Origin: Xiheicaenibacterium sp046351325
Lineage (GTDB): Bacteria; Myxococcota_A; Polyangia; Polyangiales; Polyangiaceae
Assembly (NCBI GenBank): GCA_046351325.1
Contig: JAXLYR010000005.1
Coordinates: 868,001-932,000 of the forward strand
Reading direction: 5' to 3'
Length of the DNA stretch: 64,000 bases
Part shown: positions 15,859 through 25,294 of the stretch, in pieces
Layout of the letters: every line of letters starts with the position of its first letter
How positions within the stretch are numbered: the first letter of the stretch is position 1
Program-made: the position numbers and the translations under genes
Notes under the pieces: generated by a model
What the model was told of the DNA's origin: nothing
The model's database searches: none
What the model saw: only the letters and a program-made list of their open reading frames with translations

Positions 15859-18219
15859 ATGACTCCTCGCCTTCGAGCGCGACGCTTGACTTGGATGGTG
15901 CTCGCGTCCGTGCTTGTTGCGGGCTGCGGAGACGACACCAGCTCGAATGAGGTCTGCACTCCGCTGCAGCAGGAGCCCTGCTACGACGGCCCGGCCGGGA
16001 CCGAGGGCGTAGGCTCGTGTCGATTCGGGGTAAGGACTTGTCTCGTCGACGGCTCGGGGTTCTCCGCGTGCACCAGTGAGGTCTTGCCCGCGGAGGAGAA
16101 CTGCGGCACCCCGTCGGACGACGACTGTGACGGAGAGGTCAACGAGGACTGCGCCTGCGTGCCCGGCTCCTATCGGAGCTGTTATTCGGGTCCCGCAAGC
16201 ACTTTGAACGTGGGGGCTTGTCGGGGAGGCAAGCAATGGTGCGCGGTCGACGGACTCAGCTACGACGATTGCCAGGGTGAGGTCGTGCCGACGACCGAGC
16301 TGTGCGGCAATTTCCAAGACGATGATTGTGATGGAGTGGTCAATCAACCCGAGGCCTGCGCCTGCAGCCCCGGAGACGAAGAGCCCTGTTACGAGGGCCC
16401 TGACGGCACGCTCGGAGTCGGTATATGCACGAGCGGTATCAAGACTTGTGTCGCCGAGGGCGGCAGCTTCGGGCCGTGCGTCGGTCAGACAACCCCCGAG
16501 GCCTCGGAGGACTGCAACACAGACGAGGACGACGACTGCAACGGCCTGGTGAATGACGCCGCGGCCGGCTGCTCGTGCAACCCGGGCTCACAGCGTAGCT
16601 GCTACTCGGGACCAGCCGCGACCAAAGACGTCGGCGCCTGCGTGAGCGGCACGCAGACCTGTGACAATGGGGGGAATGGATATGGTGATTGCACCGGTGA
16701 TGTCCTGCCTCAAACCGAGAATTGCACGACCCAGGTGGACGAGAACTGCAACGGCGAGGTCAACGAGCTCGCTGCCGGGTGCGAGTGCGAGCCCGGGGTG
16801 ACGGAGCTCTGTTACAACGGCCCCGAGTTCACGCTCAATGTCGGCACGTGCCGCGCTGGGATGCGGACGTGCGCCGGCAACGCCCATTGGCAGCCTTGTA
16901 TAGGTGAGGTCGTCCCTACCGACGACGACTGCAATACACCTTTGGACGAGAACTGCGACGGCTCGGTGAACGAGCCCACGTCGGGTTGCTTCTGCTGGTT
17001 CGAGGACCCGACCTCGCTCGCGAGCGAGGACTGCCTGCTCGATCTCGGGGAGCCCGCGTGGCGCAAACCCATCCCCGAGATGCCTCTCCAGATCGGCGCG
17101 GACAGCTTCGGCGATACGTTCATGCTGCTCGGCTATTCGACTCCGATTCTGGAGTTCGAGCCGGTCCCCAATGGCGTGGCGGCCGTCGCGCAGGTCGCTT
17201 CCTACAGCCCGAGCGGCGAGTTCTTCTGGGGCAAAGAGCTCTCGGCGTCCGTGGCGCCAGCGACGGGTCAAAACTACACCTATGAGACCAGCGTGTCTCC
17301 TTATGGGGTATTCGCGCTGACGACGCCGACTGTTCCGAACGGGTCGACCGCCCTCGGGAGCGACACGTGGGACTGGCCGGCTTCGGCGTTTCGTGTGCTC
17401 TATTCGCTGGACCCGACCAGCGGCTTCCCCCTCTTCGCTGTCGCCGTCCCTCGCTATCAGAGCGAGACGAACACCTCGATCCACGCCATCGCGGCGCGTG
17501 ACGACGGCGGCGTCTATTACCTGAATGGGCCGCTCAGCTCGCACCTGCATCGTTATGACTTGCAGGGCACGCTCGATTGGAACGTCGACCTCGGGCTCAA
17601 TCTGGACGATATGGCGCTCGCGGCCACCCCGGACGGTGGCGTGATCGTCGCGTTTACTACAAACTTGTCTGTAACGTTCGGCGCGACGACGCTGCCCCCC
17701 ATCGTCGGGTCCTCGTCGGACCTCGTGCTGGTGAAGTTCAACGCGACAGGGACTCCCGTCTATGTGGTCCGGCCTTTCGCGCTGACGGCGGTCATCAGCG
17801 CTCGCCTCGAGGGTGGAGTGCTGGGGCTCGTCGCTCAGGAGGGCTTTTTGCGGGTCGACGCTGTCGACGGCACGCTGCTATCAGCGGACCCGCTCCCGGG
17901 CGCGATGATCCCGGGGTCGACTTATGGGCAAATCGGCTCGGATGGCGTCGTTTACGGCAGGAACCAAGCGGACGCGACCAACTTCGGTCTAGGGACGGTG
18001 GACCCTTACGGCGGTATGGCGACAGGGACCTTCATCGCGCTCCGCGGGGCCGGGGCGACGCGCTGGTCACGCGCGCCGCTCGCGACCCAGGTCACGGTGA
18101 GCAGCGGCCCCTCGGGGACGGTCCTCGCGGCGTTCTCGGCCGACACCGCGATCGATCTCGACGGGACGGTGGTCTCCCTGATGGAGCCGCAGGTGTTCCT
18201 CGCGCGGCTCGCGTACTGA
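15859..18219 (+). CDS. Lipoprotein with five MopE-type metal-binding repeats and a C-terminal propeller-like domain
   Basis: The 786-residue protein has a lipoprotein signal (lipobox VAGC, near residue 22). Residues about 30-370 hold five repeats of roughly 65 residues. Each has a CY(S/D/E/N)GP segment, a TC around position 30 and ends in DD(D/E)(N/D)C(D/N)G-x-VN, for example SDDDCDGEVNED and LDENCDGSVNEP. This acidic Cys-containing ending matches the 'putative metal-binding motif' linked to MopE-like proteins. The C-terminal half is beta-rich with recurring PDGGV and DDGGVYYL strand-turn segments, probably a propeller. It is divergent from the decaheme cytochrome and only 15 nt upstream of the kinase gene. 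Metal capture or sensing at the cell surface is inferred. Confidence 0.8.
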   Translation: MTPRLRARRLTWMVLASVLVAGCGDDTSSNEVCTPLQQEPCYDGPAGTEGVGSCRFGVRTCLVDGSGFSACTSEVLPAEENCGTPSDDDCDGEVNEDCACVPGSYRSCYSGPASTLNVGACRGGKQWCAVDGLSYDDCQGEVVPTTELCGNFQDDDCDGVVNQPEACACSPGDEEPCYEGPDGTLGVGICTSGIKTCVAEGGSFGPCVGQTTPEASEDCNTDEDDDCNGLVNDAAAGCSCNPGSQRSCYSGPAATKDVGACVSGTQTCDNGGNGYGDCTGDVLPQTENCTTQVDENCNGEVNELAAGCECEPGVTELCYNGPEFTLNVGTCRAGMRTCAGNAHWQPCIGEVVPTDDDCNTPLDENCDGSVNEPTSGCFCWFEDPTSLASEDCLLDLGEPAWRKPIPEMPLQIGADSFGDTFMLLGYSTPILEFEPVPNGVAAVAQVASYSPSGEFFWGKELSASVAPATGQNYTYETSVSPYGVFALTTPTVPNGSTALGSDTWDWPASAFRVLYSLDPTSGFPLFAVAVPRYQSETNTSIHAIAARDDGGVYYLNGPLSSHLHRYDLQGTLDWNVDLGLNLDDMALAATPDGGVIVAFTTNLSVTFGATTLPPIVGSSSDLVLVKFNATGTPVYVVRPFALTAVISARLEGGVLGLVAQEGFLRVDAVDGTLLSADPLPGAMIPGSTYGQIGSDGVVYGRNQADATNFGLGTVDPYGGMATGTFIALRGAGATRWSRAPLATQVTVSSGPSGTVLAAFSADTAIDLDGTVVSLMEPQVFLARLAY

Positions 18220-18234
18220 GCGCGGCCGACTCGC

Positions 18235-21200
18235 ATGCACGTTCGCGGACAGATCCTCGGTGAGCGCTATCGCCTCGAGCGCCGCGTCGGCGCGGGAGCG
18301 ACGAGCTCCGTCTGGGCTGCCACCGACCTCGCGTCGAGCGACCTCGTCGCGCTCAAGCTGCTGAGCGCCGGAAGCGACAGCAACCAGCGGCGCCGCCTCG
18401 AGCAGGAGGCCGTCGCGATCCAGCGCGTACGTCACCCCTACGTGCGACGCGTCCGCGAGCTCGCCGAGTTCGATCGCGACGTCGCGCTCGTCATGGATCT
18501 CTTGGACGGTGAGCCTTTGTCAGCGGTGCTCGCGAGGGACGCGCCGTTGCCTGTCTCGAGCGTGGCGCGGCTCATCGGTCCTGCCGTGTCCGCGATGGGG
18601 ACGGCGCACGCGCAGGGCGTCGTTCACCGCGACCTCAAGCCCGAGAACCTGCTGGTCCTCGCGGATGGTCGCGCGGCCGTGCTCGACTTCGGCATAGCGA
18701 AGCTCGTCGACGATCGCGCGCTGCGCCTCACGCGGACAGGCGGCTCGGTCGGAACGCCGCAGTACATGGCGCCGGAGCAGCTCCTCGCCGAGCGGGAGAT
18801 CGATCACCGCGTCGACGTCTGGGCCATGGGGCTCGTGCTCGCCGAGCTCTTGACCGGAGTGCTCCCGACTCGGGCGGACAGCATCGATGCGTTGCTCCGC
18901 AAGGTGCTCTTCGATCCGATGCCGCCCGTAGGCGAGCTCAACCCGGCGCTCCCGCGCGCGGTGTGTGAGGTCTGCGATGCGATGCTCGCGCGCGACAAGC
19001 GCCATCGCTTGCCCGATCTGCGCCCGGTGCTCGCGACGTTGGCTGCGTTCGACGAATCGCTCTCGGCGCTCGCGTTCGAGGCCCCACGCGAGCGCTCCAC
19101 CGTGGGCGAGGCGCGCGTCGGCGCGACCGTCGACACGACGCTCACCACCAGCCCCACCATCTCCGCGCGCGAGGTGCGCAGGGCGGTCTTCGTGCTGATC
19201 ACGATGGATCCGAGCGCCGTCGCGAACGACGGTGGCCAGCTCGTGCTCGCGACGTGTCGGCGATACGGCGCCACGAGCTTGGCCGTCGACGGGGTGGTCG
19301 CGGTCGCGGTCGAGGCCGGCTCGCTCGAGCGCCGTGTGATTCGAGCGCGAGCCTGCGGTGAGGAGCTCGTCCGAGCGGGCTGGGCTCACCACGTCGCGGT
19401 GATGGTGGCAGACGGCGTGTTCCGCGGCGGCGCGCTCGAAGACGAGGTGCTCGAGTCCATGCGATCGCGCGGCCTCCCACTCGCAGAGTCCGGGGTCGGG
19501 CTCATCGGCTTCGACGACGAGGCGCGCGCGCTCTTGGCGCGAGCGGAGAGCGCGGAGGAGTCGCGCGCGCAGGCTCCTTTCGTCGGTCGCCAGCGCGAGG
19601 TCTCGATGGTGCTCGCGCTCGCGCACGAGCTTCGAGAGGACGTGCTCGCGCACGCCCCGACGCCTCGCGCTGCGCTCTTCACGGGTCAGCCCGGGATGGG
19701 CAAATCGAGGCTCTGCGACGAGCTCGCGACGCAGCTCGCCGAGCAAGGGTTTCGCGTCGTGTTGGTGCGCGGCAGCGCGGCGGAGGCAAGCTCCGCGTTC
19801 TCCCTCTTTTCGCACGCGCCGTGGGCCGAGCTCGACCCGCGCATCGAGCGCGCGGTTCGGGACGCGCTCGCGAGCACCCATGTCGCGCCCTCGATGCCCG
19901 GGGAGCCGTTGCTCGCCGACCGCCTGCTCTACGCGCTCCTCCACGAGCTTCGGAGCGCTTGTGCGATCACCGGATCGACCGACGCTTCGGGGGACGACGC
20001 CGACACCGAGGTCTCCGGCTCATCACCGATCCTCGCGCTGCTCGTCGACGATCTCGACTCCGCCGACGCCGCGAGTCTCGGCGTGCTCGAGCGGCTCTGG
20101 GCTGCTGCAGTCGATCTCCCATTGCTCCTCGTCGGGTTCTGCGATCCCAGCTTCCCTGCAGCGCATTCGAACCTGACCACCCGACTCCAGGCCTCGTGTC
20201 ACCCGCTCTTGCCGCTCTCGCGACCACACGCCGCGCGGCTCCTCGATTGGCACCTCGCTCAGCGGGGTGAGGGCGCTCGCGACGCCGCGACGACCCGCGC
20301 GCTCCTCGATCGCGCCGAGTGCAATCCCATGTTCCTCGAGCAGCTCGCGCACGCGAACTCCCGAGACGAATTGCCCACTTCGATCGAGGTCGCGGTGCAG
20401 CGGCGCATCGCGACGCTCGCGTCGGACACGCGTCGAGGGCTGCGGGCGTGTGCGCTCCTCGGTGGGCCGTTCGCCGCGTCGTGGCTCAGGCCCTTGCTGG
20501 CCGAGCCGACGACCTCGCAGCTCGAGGCGCTCGTCGCCGATCTCGATTCGCGAGGTCTTTTGCGAGCCGTGCGCGGCGATCGCCGCGGGCCCGACGTTCC
20601 CGGCGACGAGCCGATCCTCTACGGTTTTCGCAACGAGATCGTGCGTGAGGTCGCCTATCGCTCCTTGCCCGAAGAGGAGCGCACTCGCGGTCATTGGGTC
20701 GTAGCGGAGCTGCTCGCGAGCGCGAGCTTCGACCCGGCCGTCATCGCCCGTCACTTCGAGCGTGGCGGTGATCGAGCGCGAGGTTGCGAATACCGAGTAG
20801 AGGCTGCGCGGCGCGCGCTCGCGAGCGACGACTGCGTCGGAGCGTACGAGCACGCCACAAACGCCCTCGCCGGAGCTTCGACCGAGACGGCGGCCGCGGA
20901 GGCTCGCGTGCTCATGGCGCACGCCGCGCGCCTCCTCGGGCGCTTCGAAGAAGGGGCCGCGCTCGCTGAGCAAGCGGCCGCGGATCTGCCGGCTCACGAG
21001 CGCCACTTGGGGTGGCTCGAGCTCGGGGCGTGCGCCGAACGCCTCGAGGACTACGCGACGCTGCGGCGCGCGTGTGAGGCCATGGCCGCGCCGATCTCGC
21101 AGCTCGTTGCTACCGAGCCGTTCTCGCCGGCCCAAGTCTGGGAGCAGGCCGATGTCTCAGCGCAGCTCTCGGCGATGGCGTCGCTCGCCGGGCTCGGCGA

Positions 21201-22074
21201 ATCGAGTCTCGAGCTCCTCACGCGCGCCGAGGCGAGCCTGGGTCCTGATGCACCTGTCGAGATCACAGCGCGCGTGCTCGCCGCGCGCGCTTGGCGCGTG
21301 GAGCGCGAGGGCAACTACGAGGAGAGCTATCGGCTCTCGCAGAGGGCAGTCGAGCTGCTCTCCGGGAGCGCCGATCGGCGCAGCTTCGCTCGCGCCTTGA
21401 CGAACCTCGGCTGCGTCGCCCTCGAGCTCGGGCTCAACGCCGAGTCGCTCGAACACTTCGCGCGCGCCGAGCACCTCGCCGAGCAGATCGGGATCTCGTT
21501 CTTCGTCGACCTCGCGCGACACAACCGCGGCTTCGCCATGCTGCGCGCAGGTCGCGCGCGCGAGGCGCGCGAGACGTTGGAGGCTCCCCTCTCGCGCGCG
21601 CCGGGTGCACCGCATTTCGAAGTGCAATACCGCGTCTATCGGGCGCAGGCGCTGCTCGCGGAGGGCCTCTCCGAGGAGGCGCTCGCGGAGACGGAGCGCG
21701 CGAGTGCGCTGCGAAAACCCGGGCTCTTCGAGAGCTACGCGCGCGCGACCGCCGCGCTCGCCGCGCTCGAGAACGGGCTCGTGGAGCGCGCGGTGGAGGA
21801 GGCTCTGGAGGCGCGCCAGCGACTGTCGTCGCACGCCCAAGAGGGGGAGTGCTTCGTTCACGACGTCGTCGCGACGACGCTCGTGGCCGCGGCGGATGCG
21901 CGCGCACGCGAGGCGATCGAGGCAGGCCTCGCGCTCGTCGAAGACCGACTCGCTGCGATCAGCGAGCCTCGCCACCTCGAGAGCTACCGGGCCATCCCGT
22001 CGGTGCGGCGGATCCTCGAGCGCGCGGGCGAGCTCGGGATTGCGTCGGATCGGCGCCGAACGACCGCGGCCTGA
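18235..22074 (+). CDS. Ser/Thr protein kinase fused to an ATPase domain and TPR repeats
   Basis: This 1279-residue protein has an N-terminal Hanks-type kinase: glycine loop VGAGATSS, Lys41 in VALK, HRDLKPEN with Asp133, DFG at 151-153 and APEQ near 180. After a linker domain (about 310-440) that could be a degenerate signalling fold comes an AAA/STAND-like ATPase with Walker A GQPGMGKS at 484-491 and a Walker B-like LALLVDDLD. The rest is helical TPR-like repeats (about 860-1260). This architecture is common among myxobacterial kinases and acts as a scaffolded signalling hub. The protein has no membrane segment, so it is probably cytoplasmic. It starts 15 nt after the MopE-repeat lipoprotein stop, and its own stop directly abuts that of the LysR gene. 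Confidence 0.9.
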   Translation: MHVRGQILGERYRLERRVGAGATSSVWAATDLASSDLVALKLLSAGSDSNQRRRLEQEAVAIQRVRHPYVRRVRELAEFDRDVALVMDLLDGEPLSAVLARDAPLPVSSVARLIGPAVSAMGTAHAQGVVHRDLKPENLLVLADGRAAVLDFGIAKLVDDRALRLTRTGGSVGTPQYMAPEQLLAEREIDHRVDVWAMGLVLAELLTGVLPTRADSIDALLRKVLFDPMPPVGELNPALPRAVCEVCDAMLARDKRHRLPDLRPVLATLAAFDESLSALAFEAPRERSTVGEARVGATVDTTLTTSPTISAREVRRAVFVLITMDPSAVANDGGQLVLATCRRYGATSLAVDGVVAVAVEAGSLERRVIRARACGEELVRAGWAHHVAVMVADGVFRGGALEDEVLESMRSRGLPLAESGVGLIGFDDEARALLARAESAEESRAQAPFVGRQREVSMVLALAHELREDVLAHAPTPRAALFTGQPGMGKSRLCDELATQLAEQGFRVVLVRGSAAEASSAFSLFSHAPWAELDPRIERAVRDALASTHVAPSMPGEPLLADRLLYALLHELRSACAITGSTDASGDDADTEVSGSSPILALLVDDLDSADAASLGVLERLWAAAVDLPLLLVGFCDPSFPAAHSNLTTRLQASCHPLLPLSRPHAARLLDWHLAQRGEGARDAATTRALLDRAECNPMFLEQLAHANSRDELPTSIEVAVQRRIATLASDTRRGLRACALLGGPFAASWLRPLLAEPTTSQLEALVADLDSRGLLRAVRGDRRGPDVPGDEPILYGFRNEIVREVAYRSLPEEERTRGHWVVAELLASASFDPAVIARHFERGGDRARGCEYRVEAARRALASDDCVGAYEHATNALAGASTETAAAEARVLMAHAARLLGRFEEGAALAEQAAADLPAHERHLGWLELGACAERLEDYATLRRACEAMAAPISQLVATEPFSPAQVWEQADVSAQLSAMASLAGLGESSLELLTRAEASLGPDAPVEITARVLAARAWRVEREGNYEESYRLSQRAVELLSGSADRRSFARALTNLGCVALELGLNAESLEHFARAEHLAEQIGISFFVDLARHNRGFAMLRAGRAREARETLEAPLSRAPGAPHFEVQYRVYRAQALLAEGLSEEALAETERASALRKPGLFESYARATAALAALENGLVERAVEEALEARQRLSSHAQEGECFVHDVVATTLVAAADARAREAIEAGLALVEDRLAAISEPRHLESYRAIPSVRRILERAGELGIASDRRRTTAA

Positions 22075-22980
22075 TCAGGACGCCAACGCGGGTTCGGCTC
22101 GCAGCCTCTCGACTGCGAGCTTCGCGAACACGCGCGCTCGCAGCGGCGCGCGCGGCCCCTCGCGCTGCACGACGTAAATGGGGAGCGCGGGCGGCTCGTA
22201 CTCTTCGAGCAGCAAGGTGAGCGCGCCTCGCTGGAGCTCGCGGGCGACCTGATACGAGAGCGCGCGGACGACGCCGTGCCCCGCGATCGCTGCGGCGACG
22301 GTGAGCTCGGTGGAGTTGGCGACGAGCAGCGCGCGAGGCTCCACGCGCTCTCGTGCGCCGTCCTTGACGAAGAGCCAAGGCATCGGCGTCGCGCGCTGCC
22401 CGAACTTGATCGCGCTGTGCGCGGCGAGGTCGGCGGGCTTCGTCGGGACGCCGTGCTTCGCGAGGTAGGCCGGCGCGGCGCAGGTCACGCGGCGCACCGT
22501 GCCGACGCGCTTCGCGTGGAGGGTCGCGTCGGGTGGGAGCTCGGCGATGCGGACCGCGACGTCGATGGTGTTCTCGAGCAGGTCGAGCACGCGATCCGAG
22601 AGGACGGCGCGGAGCTCGACGTGAGGGTGGAGCGCGGCGAACTCGAGGAGGATGGGCGTCACGTGGAGCTGCCCGAACATGCGCGACGCGGTCACCGTGA
22701 GCGGTCCGCGCAGGTCCTGGTGCGCGAGCGCCGCGGAGGACTCCGCGAGCTCGAGCGCCTCGAGCGCGCGCCTCGACTCGGCCGCGAAGCGCTCGCCGGC
22801 CGCGGTGAGGCGGACCATGCGTGTCGTGCGGCTCACGAGCTGCGCGCCGACGCGCTCCTCGAGCGCGGCGACGGCGCGCGTCGCCGCGGACGCCGAAATG
22901 CCGAGTTTGCGGGCGGCGCGCGCGAAGCCGCCGGACTCCGCGACGGCGAGGAAGGCCTTTATCGACTCGAGGCGGTCCAT
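22075..22980 (-). CDS. LysR-family transcriptional regulator
   Basis: The 301-residue protein has the N-terminal winged-helix DNA-binding domain of LysR regulators (MDRLESIKAFLAVAESGGF, then AARKLGISASAATRAVAALE) and a substrate-binding domain starting at GPLTVTASRMFGQLHV. Length is typical. It is divergent from a glutathione S-transferase gene across 99 nt, the classic arrangement for a LysR regulator and its target, so control of the GST/PNPOx-like pair and of itself is likely. It is tail-to-tail with the kinase gene with no spacer (TGATCA holds both stops). Confidence 0.92.
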   Translation of the reverse strand: MDRLESIKAFLAVAESGGFARAARKLGISASAATRAVAALEERVGAQLVSRTTRMVRLTAAGERFAAESRRALEALELAESSAALAHQDLRGPLTVTASRMFGQLHVTPILLEFAALHPHVELRAVLSDRVLDLLENTIDVAVRIAELPPDATLHAKRVGTVRRVTCAAPAYLAKHGVPTKPADLAAHSAIKFGQRATPMPWLFVKDGARERVEPRALLVANSTELTVAAAIAGHGVVRALSYQVARELQRGALTLLLEEYEPPALPIYVVQREGPRAPLRARVFAKLAVERLRAEPALAS

Positions 22981-23027
22981 GCGTGCTGATCCCGAATCCG
23001 GATTATTGCACGGGCTGCAAGAGTCCC

Positions 23028-23053
23028 TTTCGCGCGCGGTCTATTCCGCGAAA
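23028..23053. promoter_or_regulatory. Candidate LysR operator
   Basis: TTTCGCG-N12-CGCGAAA is a perfect 7-bp inverted repeat in the LysR-GST intergenic region. Its size and spacing are close to the T-N11-A dyads bound by LysR proteins. A 10-bp palindrome AATCCGGATT (22995-23004) lies nearer the LysR start and could be a second site. Confidence 0.4.
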
Positions 23054-23079
23054 CCGGGACGCGACCCACAGTTGGGGCC

Positions 23080-23703
23080 ATGCAAAAAAGCCAAGCGCGC
23101 CCGCTCGTCCTCCACCGGTTCTTGCTGTCAGGGCATTGCCACCGCGTGGAGCTCTTCCTCTCGTTGCTCGGCCTCGAGGTCGAGCTCGTCGACGTGAACC
23201 TCGTCGTCGGCGATCAGCGCCGGCCCGAGTTTCTGGCGAAGAACGCGTTCGGCCAGGTGCCCGTGCTCGAGGACGGCGACGTCGTGGTCTCCGACAGCAA
23301 CGCGATCCTCGTCTATCTGGCCAATCGCTACGATCGAGACGGGGTGTGGCTGCCGCGTGATCCGGTGTTGGCCGCACGCACCCAGCGGTGGCTCTCGGTC
23401 GCGGCCGGCCCGCTCGCGAGCGGCCCCGCCGCGGCGCGGGTCGCGCGGCTCTTCGGTCGGCCCGACGACGTGAAGGCGCAGGAGCAAGCGCAGAAGCTCT
23501 TCGACGTGATGAACGCGGAGCTCGAAACCACCCCCTTCTTCGGCGGCGAGCGGCCCACCATCGCGGACCTCGCGCTCTACGCGTACACCGCGCGCGCACC
23601 CGAGGGCGGCGTCTCGCTCGAGCCCTGGCCGCGCCTCCGCGCTTGGCTCGGTCGCGTCGAGGCGCTCGATCGGTTCGTGCCCATGCAGGCGATGGCCTCG
23701 TGA
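23080..23703 (+). CDS. Glutathione S-transferase
   Basis: The 207-residue protein shows the two-domain GST layout. The thioredoxin-like N-terminal domain has LHRFLLSGHCHRVELFLSLL, FGQVPVLEDGD and the glutathione gamma-glutamyl contact SDSNAILVYLA (E of the usual ES is replaced by D/S). The helical C-terminal domain contains PTIADLALYAY, with the conserved Asp of the N-capping box. Cytoplasmic conjugation or peroxide detoxification is the expected role. It is divergent from the LysR regulator and its stop overlaps the start of the PNPOx-like gene by 4 nt (GTGA). Confidence 0.88.
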   Translation: MQKSQARPLVLHRFLLSGHCHRVELFLSLLGLEVELVDVNLVVGDQRRPEFLAKNAFGQVPVLEDGDVVVSDSNAILVYLANRYDRDGVWLPRDPVLAARTQRWLSVAAGPLASGPAAARVARLFGRPDDVKAQEQAQKLFDVMNAELETTPFFGGERPTIADLALYAYTARAPEGGVSLEPWPRLRAWLGRVEALDRFVPMQAMAS

Positions 23704-24613
23704 AGCCCTTTCACGCAGGCGAAGAGGCCGTGCAGGCTCGCGCCGGCGTGCTCGGCCGGCGGCGCAGATCGGCAGTCGCATCATTCGAGACTTCATGCCG
23801 GACCAGCACCGGCAGTTCTTCGAAGAGCTGCCGTTCGTGGTCGCCGGCGCGCTCGATTCGCAAGGGCGACCGTGGGCCACGATGTTCACCGGCGCGCCTG
23901 GGTTCGTGCGCTCGCCCGACGACGTCACGCTGACGCTGCACGCGAACACCGATGTCCTCGGCGGCGCGACCGAGGCGCGCTTCGAGGCGCTCGCGCCGAT
24001 TGGGCTCTTGGGGATTCAGCTCGAGACCCGAAGACGAAACCGCGCCAACGGGGTTGTCCGCGCGCGGACGAACACCCATATCGACGTCGCGGTGAAACAG
24101 AGCTTCGGCAATTGCCCGAAGTACATTCGCCCGCGCAAGCTCGGGCCGACGTCGCGTCGGCCGACTGCGGCAGAGCGCTTCGGAGCGACGCTGCCCGAGG
24201 CTGTGCTCTCGCTCGTCAACAACGCGGACACGTTCTTCCTCGCGACGGCCTCGCGCGGAGCGGAGAGGGCCGCGGGCAAAGCGCCCGAGGGCGTCGATGT
24301 CTCGCACCGCGGCGGCCCGGCGGGGTTCGTCCGCGTCGGTTGGCGCGACGCGGGCCACACGCTGAGCTTCCCCGATTATCCAGGGAACAACCTGTTCAAC
24401 AGCCTGGGGAACTTGGCCGATAACCCGATAGCGGGGCTCCTCTTCGTCGACTTCGAATCGGGTGACGTGGCCGCGCTCCACGTCGCGGACGCTGTCGTGC
24501 ATTGGGAACCCCCGCGCGAAAGCGTCGGCGCCGCGGCCGAGAGGTGGATCGAGCTCACCGTGGTCGAGGGGCACTGGCGGCAGGGCGCGCTCCCGTTTAC
24601 GAATCCCCAATAG
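23700..24613 (+). CDS. Pyridoxamine 5'-phosphate oxidase family flavoprotein with an apparent one-base frameshift
   Basis: The uninterrupted frame begins at ATG 23795, but the N-terminus typical of this family is readable upstream in two frames. VKPFHAGEEAVQARAGVLGR starts at GTG 23700, overlapping the GST stop. It is followed after a shift near 23759 by AAQIGSRIIRDFMPDQHRQF in the downstream frame. One missing G (CGG-CGG instead of CGGG-CGG) explains it. The intact product would be about 304 residues. The body contains GRPWATMFTGAPGFV, a split-barrel FMN-binding start, and PGNNLFNSLGNL near the end. These proteins are FMN- or heme-linked and often sit beside redox genes. The frameshift may be a sequencing error or a real lesion. 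Confidence 0.75.
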
Positions 24614-24616
24614 CGG

Positions 24617-25273
24617 TCAAGCCTGGAGCGCCGCGAACGGCATCCCGCGACGCGCGACGAACCCGTTATGCCGATAAAGCTCGACGGCGCGCGTGTTCGT
24701 CGGGCTGACGTGCAAGAACGGAGTCACGCCGCGCGCGTGCAGATCGCAAGCGAGGTGCGTGAGCAAGCGCCGCGCGAGGCCGCGACCGACGAAGTCGGGG
24801 TGCGTGCACACCGCGGAGATCTCCCGATAGCCGGGCATGCCCATGCGCTCACCCACCATCGCCGCGAGCGTGTCGCCCACGTAGATACCCAAATAGCGAC
24901 CGAGCTCCGGAGTGCGGTCGCGGAAGTAATGGGGATAGACGAGGGCCGCGAGGCCGAGCACGTCGGCGCGGCGAGGGGGCTCGTCGAGGCTCACGATCGG
25001 CGGCCCGTCGGGGACAGGCGCTACCGTGTCGCTGACCATCTGCAGGATCTCCCCGAGGTCTTGGAGGGGGAGCCCGCTCGGCCGCGGACCGACGAAGAAC
25101 ACGGTCTCACCCGGGGTGAGGGTGGCGCGATCGAACGGGGTCGCCGCGTCGCGGACGGCCACGAACGGCGCGACCGCCGCGGGGTAGCGGAGCTGGTCAC
25201 CCGCGCCCAGCGCGAGCGGCGCGTGCAGGGTGGTCAGCGAGGCCCAGAGCGGATTGTCGAGCGCGTGCGGCAT
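24617..25273 (-). CDS. GNAT-family N-acetyltransferase
   Basis: The ATG at 25271-25273 (MPHALDNPLW) is preferred over an upstream ATG that would overlap the MarR start region. The 218-residue protein has a poorly conserved N-terminal half and a C-terminal FR47-like GNAT fold: EISAVCTHPDFVGRGLARRLL, with the acetyl-CoA loop (V-G-R-G-L-A) and a final VSPTNTRAVELYRHNGF. The acyl acceptor is unknown. It is divergent from a MarR regulator with 29 nt between starts, so it is the probable target. Its stop is 3 nt from that of the PNPOx-like gene. Confidence 0.85.
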   Translation of the reverse strand: MPHALDNPLWASLTTLHAPLALGAGDQLRYPAAVAPFVAVRDAATPFDRATLTPGETVFFVGPRPSGLPLQDLGEILQMVSDTVAPVPDGPPIVSLDEPPRRADVLGLAALVYPHYFRDRTPELGRYLGIYVGDTLAAMVGERMGMPGYREISAVCTHPDFVGRGLARRLLTHLACDLHARGVTPFLHVSPTNTRAVELYRHNGFVARRGMPFAALQA

Positions 25274-25294
25274 GGCTCGTGATATTTGCCATCC

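Noticed and set aside
15434..15862. A 142-codon plus-strand open frame upstream of the MopE-repeat gene
   Set aside because: No coding bias or ribosome site, and it covers several palindromes of the control region.
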